In this document: in pieces, positions 14,301-27,256 of the stretch | Position numbering within the stretch: position 1 is the first letter of the stretch | Layout of the letters: every line of letters starts with the position of its first letter | Origin: Trichoplax sp. H2 | Taxonomy: Eukaryota; Placozoa; Uniplacotomia; Trichoplacea | Assembly (NCBI GenBank): GCA_003344405.1 | Contig: NOWV01000009.1 | Location: forward strand, 682,001-746,000 | Length of the DNA stretch: 64,000 nt | Reading direction: 5' to 3' | Translations under genes and position numbers: made by a program | Notes under the pieces: generated by a model | The model's input: only the letters and a program-made list of their open reading frames with translations | Database searches by the model: none | Told to the model about the DNA's origin: nothing

Positions 14301-17300
14301 ATTTTATCGAACTAAATTTGATATTTTCAAAAATGAACAATGTTTCAGATTTCGTCACGCTGCTATCCGTTCATTGATGGGAGGTAAAAGGCATCGAAGG
14401 TCCAAATCAGTTACTGATAAGATGGTAGAGTTAGAGTCTGGATTATCCAATTCATCTGAACCTAAAATGGCCCATTTTGTTAATATGATTACGCATCGTT
14501 TAAACGAACAATCTAACGCTTCTAGCAGTAAGTTGGGGTATCAGTAATGTTCTTTTACTATCCTGGTATACAAGATTATTCGGGGATAATAATTGTAAAG
14601 CTGTACGTTAGATTCATATTTAAAATTGTATTAAATCAAAAAGCACATGCATCTTGAAAAACATTAATCAAAAAGTTACATTAGTTAATAAATGTTAGTA
14701 AAGCTTACTTTGTACTTTGCTGTTTTATTGGCGCATAAGTAAAAGACCTGTATTATCATTAGTTTTTCTTGACACTACTCCTTATTTTCAATTAGGGAGA
14801 TCAAATTTATACGCTAATTCGCTTTTATGCTGGGCTTATCTTTGTAATTTATTAAGTTCCATTCACTAATACAATAAGGAAGACTATGATACTATTAATA
14901 TACGATCGCATTACTTTTAACGCTTATGATAATGTCGTTGATTACATTTATTTAATCGCTTATATCATTTAGTTAATGCAAACGGTGTTTATCTTGATTT
15001 CTCATGAACGCAAATATAATCATCCAATTTAACACACTTGGGCATAAATCTCTAGTATTGATTCGACAATGAACTGCAAATAATTCATTCATTAATGTTT
15101 TAATATCAAAATTTTTTATATCTAATGCAAATAGGGAATATAGCAGCTACATTTGTATTCGAAATTGCGGCATATTCAGTCCGAGAAGATAGCGGTTCCA
15201 TTGATTTAATTGTTTTGCTAAATCGTCACAGGTACTATCTGGCATAATTTTATGAAACATCGTGTCAATTAAGAAACCTTGTATTAAATCAGTCATAAAT
15301 ACGCTTATTAATAAAATTATGTTCATATTCCTCTGACTTCCAATTTTTTCTAAAATAGGGCCTTAATTAAAAAATCCCAAGAAAAGAATAATAAGACCGT
15401 TACATTTGGCTTAGGCAAATCGGTAATGGAATCTAGTATTGTGTTGTTAGTGGTACTAGAGCAAAATCATTCATAGTGGGACTTCATATTTGATACTGTG
15501 ATCAAAATATTTTGCAGTAACGTAAATTAAAGTGAAATCGATTCATAAAATTTTTATGCTCTAGACGTCTGAAACCATCATTAAAAGTCTTAGCAGCAGC
15601 TTCAAGACCGATAAATCGATAAAGTCATGTGATCCTATAACTGAAGAAAGTATCCAAGATTTAGAATCGTCAAGGTATAGCGATGAGGAAGGAGATGATG
15701 CCACTCAGAATAACTTTTCTGTAGATTTTGAGACTCGGGATGGTGGTGCTAAGCAAGGTGTTAATTTCAAATATTCCGCTGGCAGGCTGGTACGAATTCA
15801 TTTATTTTAATCTAGTTGTATTTTATTATATCAAATAACAGTCGAATACAGAAAGGGAAGAAGATAAAAAAGAAATTAACAATCTTATATGAATTCTAGA
15901 TTGCGGAATGTAAAATTTTATACTGTACTAATCAGCCAGAATGAAATACTATCTCTATACAAAATTTCAGATGGAGTTTGTCCGATCGTATCGTCAATAA
16001 ATGTATGTGCAACTTATCTGAAAGTCTTAGTAAAGCGATCTATATTTTTTATTCTAGAATTTCACAAAATCAGAGTATCAAAAGACTATTACAGTTGATA
16101 TCCTCAATGATGGTCAATATCATCCTAATCTTAGCTTCTACGTCATATTGAAAAATCCATCAGAGTATAGCAAATTGGCAGATCCTAGCGTTGCTCTGGT
16201 GACCATAATTGACACTAATGGTAAGCTTGCTATTATTTCTTATATTTTTAATCCTTATTTCATCTGATGTACTAGTTTAAATTAACCCTTCAAGCTACTA
16301 AAATTTTAATACAATAACAGTGTAGAGGTTAGTTTCACGATTAAAATTGTTATCACGACTTATCTTTATTTAAATGGTATCAAATGAGAAACAATTTTGC
16401 TGTAGCGATAATACAATAGATTGCTGATACGAAGAATAAAGGGTTGATAATCTCATCTAGTCGTTAAGCTACTATATAACGTACCATATATTGAGATGAA
16501 TAAATATTTTATAATACCACTGTTAATTAAATCGTGAATACCATATTGATGTAATACAATAGTATTGATGACAGTTAGCAATGTTTCCATAGTAAAGAAA
16601 AGCAATAGAAGAATCTATCATTTAACAATGTCGGCTGCCTTTGTTATCCGTTTTAGTGCCAGGAGAATTTCAATTTGAAAAAGCAAAATATCATGTTGAT
16701 AAAGATTCAAATCAGATATCATTGAAAGTGCTCAGAAAGAAAGGAGTAGATGGCACTGTTCATTTAGAATTTGCTACTATGTAAGTATGAAGAGAGAGCA
16801 ACTACAGATTTATCTAATAATATTCTCGAGAGTATTATCACCATCACCGTTCCAGCTAAATTTATGCATAGTTACTAAGCTGTACATTAAATGCGATTTT
16901 GAAGAATAATTTCTTTGATAGCCGAAATTGCATTGGCATTTATTTTGTACTAACCCTTGCATGAATGTTAATAGCATTAAGTCACTCATTATTTTGATTT
17001 ATTCAGAGATGGAACTGCCCATGGCGGAATTATTCCCGAAGTAGAAGAAAATCATAAAGATTATGAATCAAAAACAGATATGCTAATTTTTGCTAACGGC
17101 GAAACTGAGAAGGAAATAGTAATTAATGTCGCTAGCCATGTCAAGGTAAAACAGTTGTATAAATATCGACTTTTTTTCATGTTAGCACACCAAATATATC
17201 ATTTGTTCTAATAGTGCTTTAGAGTATTGATTATAACTTTAATTTTACATACTCTTTGTGGTTGTATTAGTGTAAAAAGACTACCGTATTTGCAATTATC

Positions 17301-19960
17301 TGCTATTAAATTAAGAGACATTCATAAAATGCCTTCACTGTCATATAAACTACTTTAAGCTATTTTTTAGTATACATTCATGCTATATTAATCCATTGAT
17401 TCAAGAGTAATTAGATAAAATCAAGTTATTTTAGTTTTGAATTGATGATATTTAATACTTTCTAGTTGGATAAGAATTTCTTAGTTGCTTTACGCAATGC
17501 AAGCATGGGAGCAAGAATTGGTGAAATAGGAGCAACTATTGTTAGCTTTGATATTGAAAGAGGTAAGCATTGTATTCCATATATGAAATATCTATGCATG
17601 CATTATGTATTTCTTTATTGGTAATTCTCTGCCATAAATATTTAAATATAGCATGAGATCTTTATTACGGTGCTAGTTTACATAATGTAATAATAGATAT
17701 GCAAATTATTTCATGTATTTTGTTTTAGGAGAATCAATGAGAGGGTAGATTACACTACAACTTTGAATACCATGTTATATTTATTTATTTGTAACAATTT
17801 AAATCTTAAGCTATACGTACGATTATGAAATACAATAATTAATTTCCAGAAATTTAATTAAATTGTGGATAATCTAACTTTAAGATTGTTAATACGTAAC
17901 ATAATTTATATTGGTTAAAATTACAGATGCATTAGGTGATCGTGTTGCAGAATTTGCCGCTTTAAATGGAGTGGAGGGAGAAGATGTTAGTTGGGCTGAA
18001 CAATTCACAAAGTAATAATTACTAAAAATATTCATTTAAAAACAGCTTTAACTTACAAAATTCAAGTAGATGATAGTTGCTGGATATGAATAGCTTATTG
18101 AGATTCATGTTTAAATTAATAACACTTGTCATGGAAAGTATGTACAGTATTTACCACCAATAGCTAAACGAACACGTTTATCGTAACTTTAACGCAGTGA
18201 TTGAAGAAATATATTACTTACAGGCGAACTAAAATGACATATTCATGTGATATTTGCAATTTTTATATCAATCAGTTTTACTTAATATTTACTGTAAACT
18301 TTGATTCCTACAAAATGGACACTGCACAGTGCATTAACTGTTGGGAGCGATATTGATGAATTTGGAGAAGAATCACCTCCCAGTAATCTTGACTATATTC
18401 TGCATTTTATTGCCTTTTTATGGAAAATAATAGCAGCTACTATTCCACCGAGGTAAAGAGCTTCTGATCGACTACTACTTTGAAATTTGGTTATGTTAAT
18501 ATTCTTTTATATTGTAATCTTTAATGTCATAAACACTTTTAATTAATTTGTAGGACGATGTTAGGGGGTTGGCCAGCCTTTGTTTTATCATTAGTTTATA
18601 TTGGTTTCTTGACAGCTATTATAGAACAGGTATAGTAGTATTTATTCCTAATGTAATGCTAAATATGTTGCGTAAATGAAGTAATTAGAACGATTATCAA
18701 ATTTTAAGTAAAGTATCTCATCATGATTATTCCTTGTTTCAGTTTGGTAACTTGTTAGGATGCGTTATATTACTAAAGCCCAGTGTAACAGGAATTACAA
18801 TAGTAGCCCTAGGAACAAGTTTACCTGATACATTTGCTAGCAGAAATGCGGCAGTTCATGACCACAGTGCAGATGCTTCAATTGGAAATGTTACAGGTAT
18901 CGTTATGTACATAATTACTTAGACTTATTATTGATTCATAGCAGTATCCACTATAATTTAGATCTGTTATCTACAAATTTGATATGTTAAACATTGAAAT
19001 TATAAATCATAAAATCTAGAATTATTTCGATATTACAACAAATAATCACACATTATCAAAATTTGATAAAAGCTTTTTATACGTTTGAAATTTTACGTCT
19101 AATATTAATATCTATGTGGTCTTTAAAGCTGTAATGATATCACTAACGAGCAATATTTAATAAGTAATTCAAGCTCGATGTTGTTAAGGACCTCTGTCAT
19201 GATACTGTAAGCTTTACACTCACATCAGGCGTCTGTGCAGGCAGCCATAGTTTGAGTAGGATAATAGTAATGGCAACGAAAGGATACAGTCATGATATTT
19301 TGTTAATCGAAATCGGTATAATTAACTGTTACTACAATTTTTAAATACTTCTATGTTGTATTGTAGCCTTTGATTAAATTAAAATGCAAAATTAACGCAG
19401 ATAATTTCTTAACGATATAGAGAATTTTATACTTTAAAAGTAAATTTTCTCAAACTGAATTAGGAATACCATTTGACAATAGAATGGTTCAAGTTAATGT
19501 CTTCCAGAAATAAAATTTCTATCTCAATTATTCTTTAGGGAGTAATAGTGTTAATGTTTTTCTTGGATTGGGATTGCCTTGGGTTTTGGTTACCACTTAC
19601 CGTCAGATAATGTTCTCAAATTCAGACTACGCGATTAGTCCAGGGGATATGCAATTTTCTGTTATTCTATTCACTGTAGTAGCTGGAGCTGGAGTGGCTA
19701 TTTTGTTGTTCCGACGCTTTGTAAGTTACCAATTCTATCCAAGGATCTACGGGTGTTAATCTTGAGATTCTATACATATCCGAAATATTTTTTATCTAAA
19801 TTATAATTATCAATTATATTATCGATAAAAGGTCCTTGGTGGTGAACTTGGAGGAGATATCAAATGGCAATATATTACAGCAGCTACATTAGTTTTACTT
19901 TGGGCCGTCTATATTACACTAGCCAGCTTACGAGCATATGATGTTATAAGATTTCAGTGA
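11387..19960 (+). CDS. SLC8: Na+/Ca2+ exchanger (NCX, SLC8 family)
   Basis: Plasma-membrane antiporter trading Na+ for Ca2+. Exons: 11387-12115, 13683-13852, 14101-14175, 14349-14527, probable 8-nt micro-exon 15415-15422, 15565-15789, 16058-16220, 16657-16780, 17007-17145, 17466-17562, 17927-18011, 18330-18452, 18554-18629, 18743-18896, 19539-19720, 19832-19960; about 885 aa (vertebrate NCX about 940-970). Exon 1 holds the N-terminal membrane segments and alpha-1 repeat ([16 protein letters not shown], residues 106-121). A cytoplasmic loop follows ([12 protein letters not shown]), then two Calx-beta domains (about 425-515 and 520-640), then the C-terminal membrane half with alpha-2 ([12 protein letters not shown] near residue 753; [20 protein letters not shown] across an intron). 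Ion-transport residues look intact; acidic Ca2+-binding residues of both Calx-beta domains are largely replaced. The ATG at 11387 is the only sensible start; no clear cleavable signal peptide. Intron 1 (12116-13682) holds nothing recognisable. Confidence 0.95.
15415..15422 (+). other. putative 8-nt micro-exon of the NCX gene
   Basis: The exon ending at 14527 leaves one base (A) and the exon starting at 15565 begins on a codon boundary, so a direct join would hit a stop. The 8-nt segment GCAAATCG, preceded by TTTGGCTTAG and followed by GTAATG, supplies exactly the missing frame (A|GC AAA TCG) and adds Ser-Lys-Ser in the cytoplasmic loop. It is the simplest repair I can find, but it rests on frame arithmetic alone. 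Confidence 0.35.
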
Positions 19961-22528
19961 ATGGAAAGGTCAAGATAAGAATTAATCAATATTAGTCATA
20001 ACTATCATTACGACTATTGCACTCATCGAGTGTAAATCGCTGTGACTAGACCTTTAAATCATAAAGAAGATAAATATTAAGCTTCTATTTGATTACAATA
20101 CCCTAACTTTCGAATATGACAGACTTACAAGGAGCACTTTTAATCAATAAGCAAAAGATGAAATCTTCTTATAGAATGAAATGACACTTTTAGCTATCCT
20201 ATTGCTCATAATTGGCAGTACTTCTTTGCTACTATGGTATCGTACTGACCGCATCGATTTAATGTTGGCTCATATAAAAAGATTGTAATTGGTTAGATGG
20301 AGAACATTTTTTCCTCGCAGCTACGGTGTTAATTGTCAATAAGCATATACATACTATTGATATTTCATCATTTCTTGTAATATAGATAAGTAGATATGCT
20401 TGAATATCAATGATATTTATTCTTTTCATTACCATTGCAATATGTTACACTTTTCTCATTCTTTATTTAAATACTACTAAATTATAGATTTTAATTCATT
20501 AATTTCCTTTTAATCAGACAATCTATAATGTATTAATGCTGTTTTTGTAAACTTCGTATTAATTGATGTGTCAATTATAAGTGAGTTTAATTTTGATAAT
20601 TATTATTAAAACTTGATTTCTATTGTCCTTATGAGCACTTATGCGGCACGATGTAACTTCAAATCATTCGATGTGTATTGATGACACATCCTCATTAAAA
20701 ATGCGAAATCAGGTTGAATTTATGTTATTTTCATATTTATATACTTACATGAAATTTTTTATTATCATATTTGATGTAATGCAAATACAGGCGAAGTAAT
20801 TTGTAGAAAATAATATTGTTATTTTACGATTAACAATTTAATGGTCGCTGCTCACAACAATTTAATCTCAAGCGCTATGATTAACATTGTATAAGTATTT
20901 TACCCAATTATATGTTCACATTGTAAATTATAGATATGATTAACATTGTATACATATTTTACCCAATTATATGTTCACATTGTAAATTATAGATATGATT
21001 ACTATGTACAAGATATTCCGACATTTTTCATACCCGATTAGGTCATTCATCTTAGCATTAAGTTAAAATCTCTAGCGGTTTTAATTCAACTTGAGTGATA
21101 GATGATTATTTTGTTCAATTGTGTATAATATTGTCTTGATACTGTTATCTACATTTAAAATGATATTCCTATAGTGCTCATTTGCATGCATTTATATGGT
21201 ATTCCACGATAACAGATTGTTATGATCTATATACCTTATGATAATTTGATAACAAAGATATTTTACTAGATCGTGTTGCTTGTTAGAAACATTCGCTACA
21301 ATCATATCCGTTTTTAATTATTTCTTTTATTTGTCATAAGATTTATATAATTATTGAAGCATAGCTTCTGATATTCGTAATATTGTTTTCAATATAGCAA
21401 TGACTTATAACGCGTTTGATCAGCTTTCTAGTAAATTATTGGATGATTCAACTTTTTAGTGTTTTGTCCGTTTGCTAGTCATTGGTTAAACAAAAATAAA
21501 CGTAGATCCTTTTATTTATAACAGCCGATCATATATGCGTACATAGACAATTTTTGCAGTCCGAATCACTTCGATCAAAAATTGAAAAATCAGATATACA
21601 ATACATCGAAGTTATCTTTACATTATGCAATATAGTATTACCAGATTGCAATCTCAGATTGTAATAGATAACAGGCCTTGCAAGGCTTTATTAGCATACA
21701 AAATTGCTTTATGGTACGTTAGTTCGAGGGACAATGTCGACTTGAAAGGACCTTGTTACTACCGAATTCAAAATGGCAGCATGAAGTTTCATTTATTTCG
21801 TAAAAGAATAAAAATTAAAAATTATGCAATAAATTGTTATCTTCCATATTTATGCACGACACGTGGATCTATATTTCTCATTTTATTTCAGCGATATATT
21901 TAAAGCTGGACGTTTATAACTATTGTATGTTTCTAATTGATCAATGAATTAAATCTTTGGTGCAATTACAAACGGCAAATAATATACTGTAAGTACTATA
22001 ATAATATTTATATTATTAAAACAAGAGAACAATATGCAATTCCCGGTTATATGCTCAACACAGGAAGTAGCCTCAACTCTTCTTTACAGCTAGTAGTTAG
22101 TATTTTCCTTAATCCACGCAATACAGCAAATGTAATCATTACAACACTTTCATACGTATAATTAAAGATCAGATTTTGAATTTTAGTTAAATCAAATTAT
22201 TTAACACATTTTAATACATTTACTTCTTAGCAAATTCTGCCTCATTAATGTTGATAAAGGCCAAGTTAAGGAAGGTTTTTAGAGTACAATTGTACATGCA
22301 ATAGTAATTAATCACTATCTCTATATCAGTAATAAAAGTATAATACATCATTTTAATCAAAAATAATACGAAACGCTTTCTTTGGAACAAAAAATTATCT
22401 ATCTTTCATATTTGTTGTTCGTCGATTTAGTACATGTCAAATACCCTTAGAATAGAAATCAATTTCAATTATGATAATTTGTTACATCAACATAAATATT
22501 AGAAAGGCTAAGAAAACTTATGACCGTT
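19961..22528. other. convergent intergenic region NCX / AF9-like
   Basis: Downstream ends of the exchanger (+) and the YEATS gene (-). Very AT-rich. Apart from the 59-bp tandem duplication at 20877-20999 I see no gene, RNA or dense repeat. Open stretches at 21625-21903 and 21937-22161 have no recognisable protein character. Confidence 0.5.
20877..20999. repeat. tandem duplication, 59-bp unit, two copies
   Basis: Two adjacent copies of a unit starting ATGATTAACATTGTATA and ending TTGTAAATTATAGAT, period 59 bp (first copy from 20877, second from 20936), followed by the start of a third (ATGATTA). The copies differ at only two or three positions (AAGT versus CATA near position 17 of the unit), so the duplication is recent. 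Confidence 0.9.
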
Positions 22529-22533
22529 TTATT
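22528..22533 (-). terminator. AATAAA overlapping the AF9-like stop codon
   Basis: On the minus strand the final codons read TAT AAA TAA AAC, so AATAAA includes the stop codon itself. If used, the 3' UTR would be only about 15-30 nt. I saw no better canonical signal close downstream. Confidence 0.25.
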
Positions 22534-24475
22534 TATATACTAATTTTTCAAGATTGCAAAGAGTTTTTTGACTCAAATCTTCAAGTTTAAATTGAAATTT
22601 TTGAACTTCTTTACATATTTCGTAATTTCCGCTTGCGTAAACTATATCAGCAACGCCATTAATTAGTTCGTCATCTTTTAATGAAATGATTATTTGATGT
22701 AGTTTAGCAAGTCTTGCATGATCATGGGGATTCTTGAAATATCTATCAACGGATGACGAACTCGATGACGATTTCTGGCTATTTAAGGGTGACGAAGAAG
22801 TAGATTGACTGAAGTAATCGTGAACATCAATTCTTTTATCGTCATTATTGAAATTAATTGTATCTGTATTAACCGGTAATCGATCGTTTGCAGCGTTTAA
22901 GAATTTTGTATTATTAGTCTTAATTTCTGACTCACTTTCGCTGTCATAAATACTGGACAAGAAGCTATTTTTAGCAGAATGTCCGTCGAGTTTGTCTTTT
23001 TTAAATTTCTTCTTTTTGGGCATTGTACCATTCGATTTTTTATCAAAACTTACATCCTTTCTCATTTTTGAAAGCTTCACTGAGTTCTTAACAAAATTAT
23101 CTTCCAATTCTGAATCGCTAGAATAATCTTTGGATTGTGTGATTAAAGAACCTAGCGCAATATTAAATGACGCGGTCGATTTCCGATTAGAGCTACTTGC
23201 TAACTTTGCAGCAAGTTTAATTTCTTTAGAGGTTTTGCCGTTTTTTAATCTTGTGTTCAAGGACGAGGAATTTTCATATTTTGATCGGTGTTCTATACTC
23301 ATATGTTCAAGTAATCGCGTCAGCAATCAAAAAGCGATTATTTTTTAAGCCAATAGACTATCTTACCTGATAAGTTGTCACTTTCAATCTTAGGATGATC
23401 TGCCATCTTCAATTTTTTCTTCTTGTGTGCATGTTTCTGATCTGAGGTACACTCTAGCGATGAAGGTTTTACTTCTGGTGTCTCATGTCTAACATGGTTT
23501 GGTCGTTTATTCTGACCTTCGTTTATTAATTTAGGTTTAACGTTATTTTTCATACCATTTTTGGATATCTTCTCTCCTAAATTGAAATATTATATGGTTA
23601 ATATGCAATAACATTATATTGCATTACTTATAATTCTTCAATTTTTTATGTGGCTGAGCGTTTAAGCCGTACAGTAGGTGTTGCATATACATAAATTATA
23701 TGGAATGATGGTCAGGCTTGGCTAATTACACCTTCATTATTAAGGTACCTCCGGGTTGGTAAATGGACGTTTTGGTTTCTACATTTTGGATTGAAGCTCC
23801 AGCTTTTAACAGCTTATTTAAAAAAATTTTATTCGGTTGATTGAAAAGAATTCTCTTTACAATATGATTTTCGATAATTTCATTATTTTCGGGGTATGTT
23901 AAATCGTATTGAATCTTGTATTCTTGATGTTCGACATCATCACATTTAAAGTAGATATTAATTGTCATATCAAACCCGCCGTATCCAGATTCCATAACCT
24001 TGTATGGAGGTTTCTTAACGACTATAAATATGAAAGAGCATCGGAAGATAATAAATTTAGCTATGATTTATTGATTGAAAGAAATCAATTACGAGAAAGT
24101 CCCGTGTAGTAATTTGATCTACGAGTCGTATTACTCGACGAACTATATTACTCTAACGGTCAATTACTTTTCATTAGTTTGATTACTGTCGAATAAAACT
24201 TTTGAAAGTTGATGATTAATAGCTATAGCTAAGCCTAACACCTGCGAAAGCTCATGCTCTTATAAATAAGTTACATTGTCACAAAATAGGAACTAACCCC
24301 TGTGAGGTTTCGCGTAGTCTTCATGGATATTAAAGATGACTTTCTTGATAATTTCATCCAGTTTTACTTTATTAAGACCACAAACATAAACTTCCCAATC
24401 ATGGCTATATCCTTCAGGTGTCAGCTCTTTCCTTTTTACAGTTTTATGACCAAATTTAATCATAATATAAGCGGA
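22529..24475 (-). CDS. MLLT3: YEATS-domain transcription elongation protein, AF9/ENL (MLLT3/MLLT1)-like
   Basis: Reads acyl-lysine on histones and links it to the super elongation complex and DOT1L. Exons on the minus strand: 24475-24298, 24021-23749, 23576-23367, 23292-22529; all phases fit. The first exon with the ATG is upstream and not found; the acceptor before 24475 has a textbook branch point TACTAAC. The first two exons encode the YEATS domain (LTPEGYSHDWEVYV, NIHEDYAKPHRG, PPYKVMESGYGGFD, IQYDLTYP, LLKAGA). A Lys/Ser/Asp/Glu-rich disordered middle follows (KKKKFKKDK, poly-Ser). The C-terminal about 60 residues (LHQIIISLKDDELINGVADI ... LCNLEKLVYK) are the ANC1-homology/AHD domain that binds AF4, DOT1L, BCOR or CBX8. 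About 475 aa visible, against roughly 560 in vertebrates. One gene here stands for the vertebrate AF9 and ENL pair. Confidence 0.93.
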
Positions 24476-25154
24476 CTGCACATCGTAATAAAGTTTAAAT
24501 CGAGTTAGTACACTTATTTTTATAGACCTTTTAGCTTTTATATTACGAAGCCTAACATATCAAGTAGAGATAAAAAAACAAATTTGTCCTAAATTAACCA
24601 ACTGCTAGCAAATCAATAAAAAGTGCGAAAGGAATAACATGCCATCACACATCCCATAATAAATGAGTAAATACTTTATTAAAGAAAGTCTGTTCTCCTC
24701 TCATCAATCATCTAAATAGACAGCCTGTGTTGACTTAGTAATTGATATCAGGGACTACAGAAATGGAATGTTCATGTCCATGTTAATGTGCCTTACACTA
24801 CTGTGCAGTAGATGCTGGATACCTGTACATAAGCCAAACCGTTGATTCCGGAATTTTTACAATGGGGAATTGGCTTCATCGTGTAGTAGATTTCAAATTT
24901 ATTGACCGGAGATTTGTGAAAAATTTCGCTTGTGCAATATGTGCTATATATATTCATATAATGTATAATATGTACGCTTAACTAAGGGTCCTTTAAAAGT
25001 AGCTACTTTGAATCTCGGGTTTTAAACTGTTCTAGATCTGTAGTTCGCATTTAATAAATACGATACTAACAGGGACAACTAGAAAATGAATACGGACCAA
25101 TAGGACCGCATCGCTGTCTTGCATGAGGAATTGCATCTCACGCTAACGCCTGCT

Positions 25155-25226
25155 AATGTACAGTACTGTACTGTACCAAGGAATTACAGTACAGTATAAT
25201 AGTCCTGCACTGCAGGTACTGTACAG
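25155..25226. repeat. TACTG/CAGTA pentamer palindrome patch
   Basis: Contains GTACAGTACTGTACTGTACC, TACAGTACAGTATA and GGTACTGTACAGTATA: short runs of TACTG and its complement meeting at GTAC centres, interrupted by unrelated bases. Confidence 0.8.
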
Positions 25227-26220
25227 TATAGAACAGCCGAGTGCTGCTCGATTAAATTACAGAGAGATTTTTGACGCGAACACTGTCAAAAAATTTTAAT
25301 TAATTTAATTTTATTTTATTTTACAGTACATTACTACAGTTATAATATAATATAATTGCCAAATTCTGACCCTGGTCCCTGGATACAGCACAAGCGTTAT
25401 CACGAAAGTGTTCAATCATTATTAAAGCTAGATGTCCAATTGATAGGAAGCAGGTATAGTATGATACAACGGCTAAGCATACGCGTACTGTCATTATGTG
25501 CTAGTACTTCGTAATATTTGACACTTAATTATATCACTCGTAGAATCAATTCTAGTTTCAAATCATCATATACGAGGACTAAACTATACGTATTTAAAGC
25601 CTGCACGATTAATTTTATCTTATAGTTTATATCCAGCATATAATCATAAAATTATGTGTCCCAGAATAGTTTATTAATTCCTGCCAATATGTTCTTATAT
25701 ACCGTAATAACTTGATGAATGCACTAAGCACAGTGCGCGTTTATTGGTCGTTGCAACGAGTCACTTCTAGGTGGCTCTAGATATACGTATACTCCAATAA
25801 GGTCAATTTAATTTGAATTTAGGTACTAATTGTCGCATAACTGAGATCTCTTACTATCATTATGAATTTTACCGATATCAATACTCTACGACAATGCCTC
25901 ACGCAGCAAAAGAACATTGAGTCCTGCTGTGTTTTATAGTTTGTGTACTGTATACTCAATCTACTATTAAGCTAAATATCGACATTGTCTGTTGAACCTT
26001 GAATACGAAAAATTTTAAATGGATCCAGTAAATTGTATAACTTGCAGGGCAGTATTTTCATCATAGCCTTTCAATACCCATAATACCTAGCACAAACTAA
26101 GTCATAATGTTAGTCATTTACGGCGCTGTAGTACTCTACTGCAGTTCGTAGACATTTTTCGAACTTTGAAGCTGCAGCCAATGTGTACCGTGGTACGACT
26201 AAAATTAATGCGTAAACTAT

Positions 26221-26250
26221 TTACTGTACTGTACAGTACAGTACAGTGTA
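26221..26250. repeat. TACTG/CAGTA pentamer palindrome patch
   Basis: Two TACTG units followed at a GTAC centre by three CAGTA units, a near-perfect self-complementary stretch able to fold on itself. Confidence 0.85.
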
Positions 26251-26699
26251 AGTTTGATGCTTTGATAGTACAATATAAAAACTAACTAAAAACTACAGGT
26301 TTTTCAAATTCTTTACATTTTTCTATCGTAAGCAATTGAAACAGACTTTATTGCAAATGAGCTAGCAATATGAGAGTTAGTACTTATCTTCGTTACAGAA
26401 CTCCGTACAATGATATTTGCATAGTTTGTAAAACAGTACTGTATGTACATTGTACAGTGTGCAGTAGAGACCCTCTAGTGTACAGGACAGTGGTTGCAAA
26501 CTTGCAATGCAGTATTTCCAGAACTTCGACTGTCAATCATGATACTACAAGTTGACGATCAATATCGAGACATTACATCATTAATAGTAGTACTAAGCGG
26601 TACCTCTAACGACTCGATGGCAGCAATGAATCTTACTGTTAAAAACAGTGCAAGAGTAAAATTAATGTCTTTTGGTTTTACCGTAGTTGTTGATTGAAA

Positions 26700-27256
26700 T
26701 GAATACTGTATACAGTACAGCACCTTAAAATTATGTTAGAGAATAAGCAATTAGTTGTACCGTAGTGAAATCGTGATCTACAGTATTAGATAAGATTTAG
26801 TTTGCGCTAGTGTAAAAACCGCTATTCGTTGCACTGTACTTCACAATTCACACAGCAAAATATGTTTAAAGGAATATTTTGAATAAACAATATGCAAATG
26901 TATATTGAGTAGGAGCAAGTAAGCCGACAGCCATAACAAATGATATATTCACAGTCAGTACAGTACAGTACAGACTTGTTAGTTTACAAGCTATCGGATT
27001 GCACTGCTACGTAGCTATATGCAAATACACCTTAGATATTCTGTTATATAAATTGAATCATGGTTATGCATATCAAGTAATCACATTGTTTTGCTACACT
27101 ATTCTCTGTCCTAATACTGCAGATATTCACGTACTGTATTATGCTCAGGATAAGTAATCATTTTATAGTTCAAATTAGGTTACATTAAAATTTCAGAGTT
27201 TATAGTTCTGAAAGAGCAGTATTATGGTAGGGTACTGTATACAGTACAGTATTGTA
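26700..27256. repeat. scattered TACTG/CAGTA pentamer runs
   Basis: Separate short copies at about 26703-26720, 26956-26973 (three tandem CAGTA units) and 27233-27253 (TACTGTATACAGTACAGTA). Confidence 0.7.
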
